Source: an uncultured Flavobacteriaceae bacterium (GTDB lineage: Bacteria > Bacteroidota > Bacteroidia > Flavobacteriales > Flavobacteriaceae). From it: a stretch of DNA of 64,000 bases. A model generated the notes under the pieces. The model did not search any database. It had not been told where the DNA came from and saw only the letters and a program-made list of their open reading frames with translations. The position numbers and the translations under genes are program-made. The stretch covers positions 124,001-188,000 of the forward strand of contig CANMSB010000005.1 of the NCBI GenBank assembly GCA_947500445.1. The letters are read 5' to 3'. This document shows positions 7,991 through 16,368 of this stretch, in pieces. How positions within the stretch are numbered: the stretch's first letter is position 1; each line of letters starts with the position of its first letter.

Positions 7991-10900
7991 ATGAAAAAAT
8001 ATTGTGTAATAATCGCAACGGTACTTTTCTTGACCGGTTGTGCTACCTACAAATCCAAATATAAAACGGAGCGGAAAACGGTAGCGGATTCCTCGAAAAA
8101 AACGGTGGCCCATACCTATTACTTAATAGGGGACGCCGGTAAGTCGCCTATCGGGGGAATGAATCCAGTGCTCGAAGCGTTCCGATCGGAACTGGGAAAC
8201 GCCAAAGCGAACAGTACCGCTATTTTTTTGGGCGATAACATTTATCCGGCAGGCCTTCCCTCAAAAAAAGATTCTACGATAGCGTACCGTATCGCGAAAA
8301 GCCACTTGAACGCCCAGCTGAATACTTTGGAGAACTTTAAGGGGCGCCCTTTGTTCATTCCCGGTAACCATGATTGGTACAATGAAGGTTTAAAAGGCTT
8401 GGAACGGCAGGAGAATTACATCAAGAAAAAACTCGCTCAGAAAAACCCTTTTTTACCGGAAAATGGATGTCCCTTGGAAGTCGTGAAGGTCAGCGACGAA
8501 ACGGTAATGATCGTTATCGATAGCGAATGGTACCTGGCCGACTGGAACAGGCATCCGACTATGAACGATAAATGTGCGATAAAGAGCCGAACCGTTTTTT
8601 GGGAGGCGGTAGAGGGCGCCATTAAAAAGAATATTGGGAAAACGACGATTATTGCCACCCACCATCCCATGTTTACCTATGGCCCGCACGGGGGGCAGTT
8701 TTCCGTTAAAAAACAATTGTATCCCAGCAGTAGCAAGATTCCGCTTCCCATTTTGGGGTCATTTGTAAACCTATTGCGTAAAACCTCGGGAGCCTCGCGG
8801 GAAGACGTACAGAACAAACGGTACCGAGAGTTTAAAAACCGCTTGGTCACCCTTGCACAATACTCCGATAAGGTCATCTTTACATCGGGCCACGAGCATA
8901 CGCTGCAATATGTTGTCGAAAACAATACCCCGCAGATCGTAAGTGGTTCCGGTGCTAAAAAAGGAATATCGCGACTGCTCGGCGGAAGCCAATTTTCAAC
9001 GGGAAACCGCGGGTACGCCGTTTTGGACGTATATACCGACGGGTCTTCCAAGGTAGACTATTTTGGTGTTTCCGATACGGCGGAGAAAAGCCTTTTGTTC
9101 CAAACGGATGTATTACCACCAGATCGTTTTTTTAACGAAAACCAATACGATACCATTTTTCCGCCAACGGTTAAGGCATCCGTATACACGCCCGAGGAAA
9201 TCGATAAAAGTAGTTTTTTCAAGACCTTATGGGGCGAACGTTATCGCAAGTATTATGGTACCGAGGTTACCGCCCCTACGGTACGATTGGATACGCTTTT
9301 CGGCGGACTGGTTCCGGTTCGCAAAGGAGGGGGGCACCAGTCCAAGTCATTGCGGTTGCGCGATAAGGACGGTCGGGAGTACGTGATGCGGGCATTGCGA
9401 AAACAGTCCGAACTCTACCTGCAGTCCATGGTGTTTCAAGACCAATACATTATCAAGGATCTAGAGGATACCTACCTACAGGAATTTATGGAGGATTTTT
9501 ATACCGGTGGGCACCCCTACGCACCCTTTACCGTAGGGCCCTTGGCCGATGCTATCGATATCTACCATACCAACCCGGTACTTTACTACGTACCCAAACA
9601 ACCGGCATTGGAAGATTTTAACCTTCTTTTTGGCGATGAACTATACATGATCGAAGAACATACGGGGGACAAGCACGGAGACCAAAAGTCCTTTGGCTTT
9701 TCCGATAAACTTATCGGTACCGATGATATGCTTAAAGATCTTCGGGACGATGAGCGGTATTCCGTAGATGTGGAAACCTATATCCGCGCACGGCTTTTTG
9801 ATATGGTGCTGGGCGATTGGGACCGGCACGTGGATCAGTGGCGTTGGGCGCGGTTCAAGACGAAGGGTAGCGATAAGGTAGTGTATAAGCCTGTACCCCG
9901 AGATCGTGACATGGCCTACTCCATTATGGGCGACGGACTTTTCATGGGCCTGGCCACACGGTTCGTTCCGCCACTTCGGCTTATGGAAGGGTTTGATGAC
10001 CATATTAGAAATGTAAAGGGATTTAACGCCTCCCCAAAAACCTATGTGCTCGATAATGCATTGCTTTCCGAAACCACTAGGGAACAATGGTTGGAGCAGG
10101 CCAAAGCCATCAAATCAAATTTGACGCCGGAAGCTATTGACAAGGGACTTGAAGCCTTTCCCGAAGAAATCAGGGGGAAAACGGTATCGGAAATCAAACG
10201 GATGTTATTGTCCAGGGCCCAGGACATTGAGGAGACCGCAGAAACCTATTTTCGGATTTTGAACAAGTATGGCGTGGTGACCGGAACGGATAAGGACGAT
10301 TGGTTCGAAATCGAATATTTGAGTCCTACCCAAACACAGGTAAAAGCCTATCGAACCATTGATGGGGAAAAGAAAAAGAAATTTTTTGATAAAGTGTTCC
10401 ATGCCGATGTAACCAAGGAAATATGGATCTATGGTTTGGACGATGAAGATCGTTTTGAGGTAAAGGGAACCCGTCGGAGCAAAATAAAAGTACGTTTGGT
10501 CGGTGGTCAGAACAACGATATTTATGAAGTGGGCGAGGGTGCCAAAACCTTGGTGTACGACTATAGGTCAAAAAAGAACACCTTTAAAGATGTGAGCAGG
10601 GCAAAGGTGAAGCGCACCGACGATTATGTGCTGAACACTTACCAGCCTTTGGCCTTACGGGCGAGTACCAATCAAATGCTACCCATTATCGGGTTTAATC
10701 CGGACGATGGGCTTAAAATTGGGGCAACCAACACCTACACCTATAATGGGTTTTCGCAAAATCCCTTTACCCAACAACACCAGTTCGATGGGGCGTTGTA
10801 TTTTGCTACCGCCGGGTTCGAACTGGGATATAAAGGGGAGTTCGCCAATATTTTAGGAAAGGCCAACCTCGAACTTGCCGCTAGGTTTACCAGTCCCAAC

Positions 10901-11704
10901 TTCTCCGTCAACTTTTTTGGTTTTGGAAACGAAACCGGCAACGTTGACGATGATTTGGGCTTGAATTTTAATAGGGTAAAGATCCAGAGCCTATCCTTTT
11001 CTCCGGCTTTGGTATGGAGAGGGGCGTTAGGGGCAAAATTTAGAACGGGCGTATCCTACGAGTCCATCGATGTAGAAGAAACGGCAGATCGTTTTATCAA
11101 TACCTTTTATCAGGAAAACGGTGCGGAGACCCAGAACGATTTCTTTGGCGCTGCGGCCGAGTATTCCTATGAGAACAGGGACAACGTTGCCTTCCCCACC
11201 ATGGGGATGGCCACTTCGTTATTGATCGGGTACAAAAGTAACCTTACGCAGTCGGGTAACACTTTTGGTTATGTAAACCCATCGTTGTCCATAGACCATC
11301 GGTTGTCGGGCAATGGGCGGTTGGTATTGGCCGCGAAATGGAAGGCACACTTTAATATCGGGAACGGATATGAATTTTACCAAGCGGCAAGCATTGGCGG
11401 TACCGACGGCCTAAGGGGATTTCGGAACCAGCGCTTTACCGGAAAAACGGCCTACTACCAAAATACCGATCTACGCTACAGTCTTGGTCGTTTGAACACG
11501 GGAATCCTACCTACCGCCTATGGTATCTATAGCGGTTTTGATTACGGTAGGGTGTGGCAGCCGAACGATGATTCAGGGCGATGGCAAACGTCCTACGGAG
11601 GCGGTTTTTTTCTGAACGCCGCAAATGTCGCCTCCATACGGGCCGCCTTGTTTAGGAGTGACGACGGTCTGCGCTTCGCATTCGGACTTGGTTTTGGATT
11701 TTAA
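7991..11704 (+). CDS. Metallophosphoesterase / kinase-like / outer-membrane beta-barrel fusion lipoprotein
   Basis: A 1237-residue envelope protein with lipobox FLTGC (Cys17). Residues 40-360 are a calcineurin-like phosphoesterase: GDAG (47-50), GDNIYP (81-86), GNHD (125-128), ATHHP (222-226) and SGHEH (299-303). Residues about 440-720 contain a Gly-rich GGGHQSKSLRLRD, then EYVMRALRK, then LGDWDRHVDQW (607-617) and PRDRD (636-640), an order reminiscent of atypical kinases of the HipA/Fam20 type; this is inference. After a linker the last ~340 residues form a BamA/surface-antigen-like beta-barrel ending GLGFGF with a terminal Phe, consistent with outer-membrane insertion. Probably membrane-embedded with periplasmic or surface enzymatic domains. 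Confidence 0.85.
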   Translation: MKKYCVIIATVLFLTGCATYKSKYKTERKTVADSSKKTVAHTYYLIGDAGKSPIGGMNPVLEAFRSELGNAKANSTAIFLGDNIYPAGLPSKKDSTIAYRIAKSHLNAQLNTLENFKGRPLFIPGNHDWYNEGLKGLERQENYIKKKLAQKNPFLPENGCPLEVVKVSDETVMIVIDSEWYLADWNRHPTMNDKCAIKSRTVFWEAVEGAIKKNIGKTTIIATHHPMFTYGPHGGQFSVKKQLYPSSSKIPLPILGSFVNLLRKTSGASREDVQNKRYREFKNRLVTLAQYSDKVIFTSGHEHTLQYVVENNTPQIVSGSGAKKGISRLLGGSQFSTGNRGYAVLDVYTDGSSKVDYFGVSDTAEKSLLFQTDVLPPDRFFNENQYDTIFPPTVKASVYTPEEIDKSSFFKTLWGERYRKYYGTEVTAPTVRLDTLFGGLVPVRKGGGHQSKSLRLRDKDGREYVMRALRKQSELYLQSMVFQDQYIIKDLEDTYLQEFMEDFYTGGHPYAPFTVGPLADAIDIYHTNPVLYYVPKQPALEDFNLLFGDELYMIEEHTGDKHGDQKSFGFSDKLIGTDDMLKDLRDDERYSVDVETYIRARLFDMVLGDWDRHVDQWRWARFKTKGSDKVVYKPVPRDRDMAYSIMGDGLFMGLATRFVPPLRLMEGFDDHIRNVKGFNASPKTYVLDNALLSETTREQWLEQAKAIKSNLTPEAIDKGLEAFPEEIRGKTVSEIKRMLLSRAQDIEETAETYFRILNKYGVVTGTDKDDWFEIEYLSPTQTQVKAYRTIDGEKKKKFFDKVFHADVTKEIWIYGLDDEDRFEVKGTRRSKIKVRLVGGQNNDIYEVGEGAKTLVYDYRSKKNTFKDVSRAKVKRTDDYVLNTYQPLALRASTNQMLPIIGFNPDDGLKIGATNTYTYNGFSQNPFTQQHQFDGALYFATAGFELGYKGEFANILGKANLELAARFTSPNFSVNFFGFGNETGNVDDDLGLNFNRVKIQSLSFSPALVWRGALGAKFRTGVSYESIDVEETADRFINTFYQENGAETQNDFFGAAAEYSYENRDNVAFPTMGMATSLLIGYKSNLTQSGNTFGYVNPSLSIDHRLSGNGRLVLAAKWKAHFNIGNGYEFYQAASIGGTDGLRGFRNQRFTGKTAYYQNTDLRYSLGRLNTGILPTAYGIYSGFDYGRVWQPNDDSGRWQTSYGGGFFLNAANVASIRAALFRSDDGLRFAFGLGFGF

Positions 11705-11818
11705 TATGCACCGTCCTATGTATAGCGCAACAATGTTTTCCAAAATACCTATATTTTTTTCTGGTCGCACTGCTTCCTCTGATAGGGTTAAAAAAACAAT
11801 TCAATACGGGTTCGGTGT

Positions 11819-12721
11819 ATGAGAAGGTGGTTTTACTTTAAAAAGACGTTTTTTATCGGCTGCTTTTTGTTGTTTCCCGGTTTGTTTTGGGGACAGCTGT
11901 CCGATTTGGCCAGAATCGAATATACCAATCTTCCTTCCCTGTCTTCCGAACTTGAATTTGTCCGCACTCGGGCATTGTTCAACTACCCGATCCAGCTGGA
12001 CGGTAAGGGAAGTTATTTGCTCCTCGGTCTCGATTATAGTAATATCAACCTCATTTTGGGCGATGAAGAACGTCCTTTTGACAAAGAACAGATCGATGGG
12101 TTTCAAATTTTTGATTTTAACATCGGCTACACGACCAAAATAAATGAGGATTGGCGTTTTGGCGCACGTATCGTTCCAGGATTCAGTAGTAATCTTTCGG
12201 CAAAAAAAATAGGATTCGATGATGCGGTGCTGTCGGGAGACTTGGTCTTTATAAAGGACAAAAAAGCAGATGAAACCATCGAAAAACCGTTCCGCCTAAT
12301 TGTAGGGTTATCATACGGTGGCAACAGGGGGTTCCCGTATCCGCTACCGTTTATAAGTTACTACAGAAAAATTCATCCGAAGTGGTCCTATAATTTGGGC
12401 GTACCGAGGACCAATTTACAATACCACCTTTCCGAACGGCAACGGTTAAAGGCCAATCTGCAATTGGATGGATTTACGGCCAACATCCAAGACGGGTTGC
12501 CATTGCTTTCCGGACAAAATGCCGAGAGCATTAATATGTCCCTGGTTTTGGCGGGACTCCAGTACGAGTTTCATTTTAGCGAACATCTGGAATTTTTTCT
12601 GCGTTCTTCCTATATTATTTCGAGGAACCTCCAACTTCGCGACGGTGATAAGGACAATATTCTTTTATTGGACGACTCCCATGGCCTATCCTTGCGTACC
12701 GGGCTCCGTTTTAAAATTTGA
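11819..12721 (+). CDS. DUF6268-like outer-membrane beta-barrel protein
   Basis: A 300-residue protein with an N-terminal signal peptide ending near FPGLFWGQ (about residue 26). The mature part alternates hydrophobic and polar residues in strand-length blocks, with recurrent aromatic-ended strands (RFGARIVPGF, RLIVGLSYGG, FFLRSSYIIS), and finishes SLRTGLRFKI, a typical outer-membrane barrel end. It resembles the DUF6268 family of Bacteroidota; that match is from memory of the pattern. It follows the phosphatase-barrel gene by 114 bp in the same direction and could be co-transcribed. Function unknown. Confidence 0.7.
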   Translation: MRRWFYFKKTFFIGCFLLFPGLFWGQLSDLARIEYTNLPSLSSELEFVRTRALFNYPIQLDGKGSYLLLGLDYSNINLILGDEERPFDKEQIDGFQIFDFNIGYTTKINEDWRFGARIVPGFSSNLSAKKIGFDDAVLSGDLVFIKDKKADETIEKPFRLIVGLSYGGNRGFPYPLPFISYYRKIHPKWSYNLGVPRTNLQYHLSERQRLKANLQLDGFTANIQDGLPLLSGQNAESINMSLVLAGLQYEFHFSEHLEFFLRSSYIISRNLQLRDGDKDNILLLDDSHGLSLRTGLRFKI

Positions 12722-12758
12722 GTCGGAAAACCGGTATTCCATTGCGACAGATAGGTCT

Positions 12759-13616
12759 TTAATCAAGGGGGTAGGAGTATAGGTTTCTCCCGGTTTTGGA
12801 ACGTTCTTCATCGGAAATAAGCAGGGTGTTTTCATTTAGGAAACAAATGGCCTCCAATTGTGAGGTTGCTTTTAGATCGATGGTCTTTAAGGTACCTTTG
12901 GAGAAATCGTCGCCCGTAAAATCGGTGAATACCCATAGCTTTCCGCTGCCCAATAGCACAATGGTTTTGCCGTCATCGGATATGGTCGCGGCGGTTACGC
13001 GGCATTGCGCTTCGGAATCGCAGGTTTTAAAGGCTCCTACGAATTCAGCTTTGTGATTGCCTTTGTGTGCGGGAATCTTATAAATTCTTGCCATTCCCGT
13101 AAAAGGGGAGCTTCGGTTTTTGGTAATGATATACAGAAAACCCTTTCTATAAAAAAGGGCCTCCGCATCGAATTGGGGCTTTTTTGCTTTGGGTGGGAAT
13201 TTTTTTTGATCGGGGTACCGAAAACGAATTTTTTTGGCATCTATTTTATCGCCTTTCTCGATCTCGGGATTGGGAACCTTGTACACTACGAGGTTTTTAC
13301 GGTCACTGTCGTTGTTGCCGAAGTCGCCGATATACACGTTTCCCTCATCGTCTTTTGTCAGGTCCTCCCAATCGGTGTTTTTAGCATTTTTTACTTCCAA
13401 TTCGTTCCGAATATCCCCTTCAAAATCTACTTGGTACAATTTGTCCGAGTTCCCGCCGTCCTGTATGAACCACACGGTACTGTCTTTCATATGGATGATA
13501 CCTGAGTTCTCGTCCAGTTTTTTGGGAAGTTTGGTGACAAAAGTCAGTTGGCCGTAGTTGGTACAGCTGGCACAAACGGTCAAGATGAACACAAGAAAAA
13601 GTGATTTTTTCATCAT
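12759..13616 (-). CDS. Beta-propeller-type lipoprotein (SdiA-regulated/esterase-like)
   Basis: A 285-residue lipoprotein (lipobox region TVCASC, Cys18). The body has repeated short strands separated by Asp/Gly turns, such as TDWEDLTKDDEGNVYIGDFGNND near residues 82-104 and EAICFLNENTLLISDEE near the C-terminus, a pattern of SdiA-regulated and phytase/esterase-like propellers. The paired phrases (EDLTKDDEGNVYIGDFG and AATISDDGKTIVLLG) look like successive blades. No catalytic residue can be assigned. It is convergent with the DUF6268-like gene and followed upstream by the short-repeat island at 13.6-14.1 kb. Confidence 0.72.
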   Translation of the reverse strand: MMKKSLFLVFILTVCASCTNYGQLTFVTKLPKKLDENSGIIHMKDSTVWFIQDGGNSDKLYQVDFEGDIRNELEVKNAKNTDWEDLTKDDEGNVYIGDFGNNDSDRKNLVVYKVPNPEIEKGDKIDAKKIRFRYPDQKKFPPKAKKPQFDAEALFYRKGFLYIITKNRSSPFTGMARIYKIPAHKGNHKAEFVGAFKTCDSEAQCRVTAATISDDGKTIVLLGSGKLWVFTDFTGDDFSKGTLKTIDLKATSQLEAICFLNENTLLISDEERSKTGRNLYSYPLD

Positions 13617-13847
13617 ATGGTAAGTATGGAAACGCAGAACAATGGCAAAGTTAGCGGTTTTTTCAATTGGCAGTTAACAATGACCAATAAGCAATCAGCA
13701 GTTAACAATAAACAGTCGCAGTTGGCGGTAATTAGTGGTGAGTAAAAAGTGGTTAGTGGGTATTTCTAGTTTTGAGTTTGAACTTGACACTTGCACTTGA
13801 ACTTTTTTGTCTTTTATCCTTGTTCTTTCAGCGCAGCGGTCTTCTTT

Positions 13848-13896
13848 CAATTAGCAATTAGCAATTAGCAATTAGCAATTAGCAATTAGCAATTAG
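13848..13896. repeat. Heptamer array (CAATTAG)x7
   Basis: Seven perfect head-to-tail copies of a 7-bp word, 49 bp. The spacing is direct with no spacers, so it is a microsatellite and not a CRISPR. It begins a few bases after unit 1 of the larger duplication. Confidence 0.95.
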
Positions 13897-13950
13897 CAGT
13901 TTACAGTAATTAGTGGTGAGTAAAAAGTGGTTTGTGGGTATTTTTCTTAT

Positions 13951-13992
13951 TTTGAATTTGAATTTGAATTTGAATTTGAATTTGAATTTGAG
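13951..13992. repeat. Hexamer array (TTTGAA)x~7
   Basis: Six perfect TTTGAA copies plus a partial seventh that grades into GTTTGG. It lies inside unit 2 at the position where unit 1 has a single degenerate TTTTGAGTTTGAA. Confidence 0.93.
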
Positions 13993-14070
13993 TTTGGCAT
14001 TTGGGTTTGAACTTGACACTTGAACTTTTTTGTCTTTTATCCTTGTTCTTTCAGCGCAGCGGTCTTTTTT

Positions 14071-14119
14071 TAACTCCTAACTCCTAACTCCTAACTCCTA
14101 ACTCCTAACTCCTAACTCC
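14071..14119. repeat. Heptamer array (TAACTCC)x7 abutting a stop codon
   Basis: Seven perfect copies, 49 bp, following unit 2. The last base is the first base (on the + strand) of the reverse-strand stop codon of the gene at 14119-15009, so the array starts directly behind that gene's coding sequence. Confidence 0.95.
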
Positions 14120-15009
14120 TATTTAACCGGCATATACACCTCCGCTTCCCACGTAAGCTCCGGGTCGCCCATATTGGGGTTGTTGTTGAAAATCTCGAAG
14201 GGCTTGCGCTCCAGGGTGATTCCCTTTTTTTCGGCGTATTCCAAAAGGTGGTACCACGCCCGATCCGAGGTAATGTAGTTTCCGTTATACAAGGCCTTTA
14301 CCGCTTTTCGAGCAGGAATTTTTTTATAAAACAATTCTTGCAAAGGGGGGAGGCTGTCCTTTTCGATGATCGGGTTGCAGAAGTTGTAGGTTATGGAATC
14401 TTTTTCCATCTGCCAATCGGTAATCTCGACGAACGGATGTCCCTTCGGAACAAGTTTGTTTTGTGCTACGACTCCCGTTAAATAGGAGTAGTTGCGCATC
14501 ATTCCGCCGGCCTTGCTTTGTTGGCTGCCCTGTAACGCGATACATACGCAAAAAGCAGCAGGCTGTTCCGCTTCCCCGACAATCGCTACCTTAAAAGCTT
14601 CCAAATGGTCGGCAAGGATATTCATGGCCTCCAATATGGTTTCTTCGCTGCGTCGTACAAAGGTATTTTTGGTAAATGGAACGACTAGCTTGTTGTAGAA
14701 ACTGTTTTGAGGTTCCGTAACGTACACCTTTACTTTGGAAAGTGAATCGTTGACGCGGTCAATGTGCCACTGGTAGGTAACCAGCGAATCATTATGATTT
14801 TGTTCGTAGGTGAAGTCCGTAAGACTTTCCTGGCCCAAGAAGGTGCTTTCCGGAATGGTAGCGTTCCACTTTTTTAGAGTCTGGTTGATCGTGCCGGGTA
14901 TGGCCTTGGTCTTAAAGGTGATCAGATAATCATAAGGTTTTAGGAAAAGATACCATCCTAAGCCTGCAAGAAGCAACAGACCAATACCCCAGGTAATTTT
15001 TTTCCCCAT
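14119..15009 (-). CDS. Membrane-anchored protein with GyrI-like effector-binding domain
   Basis: A 296-residue protein with one N-terminal membrane segment (about residues 6-24, GIGLLLLAGLGWYLFL). The first half resembles the SRPBCC-like region found in such proteins (YDYLITFKTKAIPGTINQTL). The C-terminal half (about 215-295) has the pattern of GyrI-like/AraC effector-binding domains: RKAVKALYNGNY, AWYHLLEYAEKKG, and a closing TWEAEVYMPVK. No DNA-binding domain is present. It begins directly after the stop codon of the haloperoxidase-like gene (stop at 15010, start at 15009), so the two are translationally coupled. Ligand unknown. Confidence 0.78.
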   Translation of the reverse strand: MGKKITWGIGLLLLAGLGWYLFLKPYDYLITFKTKAIPGTINQTLKKWNATIPESTFLGQESLTDFTYEQNHNDSLVTYQWHIDRVNDSLSKVKVYVTEPQNSFYNKLVVPFTKNTFVRRSEETILEAMNILADHLEAFKVAIVGEAEQPAAFCVCIALQGSQQSKAGGMMRNYSYLTGVVAQNKLVPKGHPFVEITDWQMEKDSITYNFCNPIIEKDSLPPLQELFYKKIPARKAVKALYNGNYITSDRAWYHLLEYAEKKGITLERKPFEIFNNNPNMGDPELTWEAEVYMPVK

Positions 15010-16368
15010 TTAGTTCTCGTTTGCCGCTATCGGTTGTTTGGAAGTCATTTGTACTTTGTCCATGATATAGGTACCCAGATTTCTACCTTGTTCAACGCCT
15101 ACTTCAACAGCGGCCCTGTAATGGATGCCACCATACATGCGACTGATCGCCGCTTCATCGGCGGCCGCCTCGAAGGATTCGAAACTACGTACCGGAAGGC
15201 CATATGGCACCTCGGTATCATCATCGAATTGAAAACCGTCTCCAAAAATATCCGTCAACGCAATGGAGGCCGCACCGGATACGACACTGTGTCCGCTCGT
15301 ATATTCGGGAAACGGAGGCGTTTGTAATACCGGTTTCCAGTTTTCATCGATATGCTGGTTGATCAGCGTTTCCGGCCGTATCAGGTTGCTGCGGTACTTT
15401 TCGTCCCAACAACTGATAAAGGCGTCCGCAATTGCCATGGAGGTCTTGGTATAGGCATATACGGTTTTGTCAAAATCACTATCGGTTTTTTTAGCGGAAA
15501 TTTTGGTAATCCCGATCCAATGGGCGCCGGGGGTTATCTTTTTTGTAGCGAACATCAAATGTCCTCGTGTAACCGATACATAGGGGTTACAGTCCCAAAA
15601 TTGCGCAATTTGAATTTCTTCGGAGGCGTCGCCATCCTTTTCTATTTTTTTACTGATGTCATACACCTCCTCTAGTTCTTTATAAAAATCAGCGGTTTTT
15701 TCCATGGAAAAGGGTGGGGGCGGTACCGGTTTAAACTGCGCTGCAGAATCGATCAAAAAGGGGCGTATTTTGCTCCAATGCGGTTCTATACCTGCCATAT
15801 AGGCCGGTGGTGTCGGCTGCCATCGTGTTTCGTCTTCCATACGTACGGTAAACTGGGGCATGGTACGGGTCTGCGCATAATTGTCTTTTTTCATCCAGTC
15901 CGCAATATGTGCCGCTACCTGTAACCCGTAGGTTTTTGAGGTATTGAAAAGGGAGGCATCCTTAGTCTCCCAAGAGGTATACAGGCTATCGCGAAAGTGC
16001 TCCATTTCCTGTTCGGAAAAAATAAGCTGTTTGCTCAATTCCATATGGGCAACGAGTGCGGCCATGGGATAATGGATGGTCTGCTCCGCATTAGGTTTGG
16101 GTATGGGCGTTAGATCGGTCACCTGTCCCGAGAGCGTGCGGTAGGTGTCGTTTTGTAAGGCGATGATCTCATAGGCCGCAATGTTGGGATAGGCAAAAAT
16201 ACGGCTCGCTACGGGCGGCGAGAAAATATCGTGGATCATTATTTCCGTTACCTTGTCTATGGCGGCATGTAAGGCATCCGGGGAAATGGTAATGGGTTCC
16301 TTTTTTTGTGTCTCCTCGCAAGACCATACCAATAGCATTCCGCCGAAAAATAATAATACTTTTTTCAT
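15010..16368 (-). CDS. Vanadium-dependent haloperoxidase/PAP2-like lipoprotein
   Basis: A 452-residue lipoprotein (lipobox LVWSC, Cys17). It carries the three vanadate/phosphate-binding blocks of the vanadium haloperoxidase/PAP2 superfamily: KYRSNLIRP near residue 326, TSGHSVVSG near 356 and SRMYGGIHYRAA near 409 (the catalytic His is the one in IHYR). The family contains true haloperoxidases and phosphatases, and the sequence does not decide which. Exported to the envelope by its lipobox. Upstream gene of a two-gene unit with the GyrI-like protein. The family's usual Asp four residues after the last His is replaced here (HYRAA). Confidence 0.85.
   Translation of the reverse strand: MKKVLLFFGGMLLVWSCEETQKKEPITISPDALHAAIDKVTEIMIHDIFSPPVASRIFAYPNIAAYEIIALQNDTYRTLSGQVTDLTPIPKPNAEQTIHYPMAALVAHMELSKQLIFSEQEMEHFRDSLYTSWETKDASLFNTSKTYGLQVAAHIADWMKKDNYAQTRTMPQFTVRMEDETRWQPTPPAYMAGIEPHWSKIRPFLIDSAAQFKPVPPPPFSMEKTADFYKELEEVYDISKKIEKDGDASEEIQIAQFWDCNPYVSVTRGHLMFATKKITPGAHWIGITKISAKKTDSDFDKTVYAYTKTSMAIADAFISCWDEKYRSNLIRPETLINQHIDENWKPVLQTPPFPEYTSGHSVVSGAASIALTDIFGDGFQFDDDTEVPYGLPVRSFESFEAAADEAAISRMYGGIHYRAAVEVGVEQGRNLGTYIMDKVQMTSKQPIAANEN

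Larger units (their letters stand above)
13728..14066. repeat. Tandem duplication of a ~115-160 bp unit
   Basis: Unit 1 (13728-13843) and unit 2 (13906-14066) both start GTAATTAGTGGTGAGTAAA and both end TCAGCGCAGCGGTCTT, with TTGAACTTGACACTTG and CTTTTATCCTTGTTCTTT in between. Unit 2 is longer because it carries the hexamer array. The arrays immediately follow each unit end: CAATTAG after unit 1 and TAACTCC after unit 2. Confidence 0.85.
13617..14118. other. Intergenic short-tandem-repeat island
   Basis: About 500 bp without a gene. It holds two diverged copies of a longer unit (13728-13843 and 13906-14066), each ending in the same CAGCGCAGCGGTCTT, and three perfect or near-perfect microsatellite arrays described separately. 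The left part (13660-13730) has decayed CAATTAG/CAGTTAACAA-like words. No promoter or terminator was recognised. Confidence 0.85.

Noticed and set aside
13848-13896. Possible CRISPR
   Set aside because: The repeats are seven bases with no spacers; it is a simple microsatellite and no cas gene is present.
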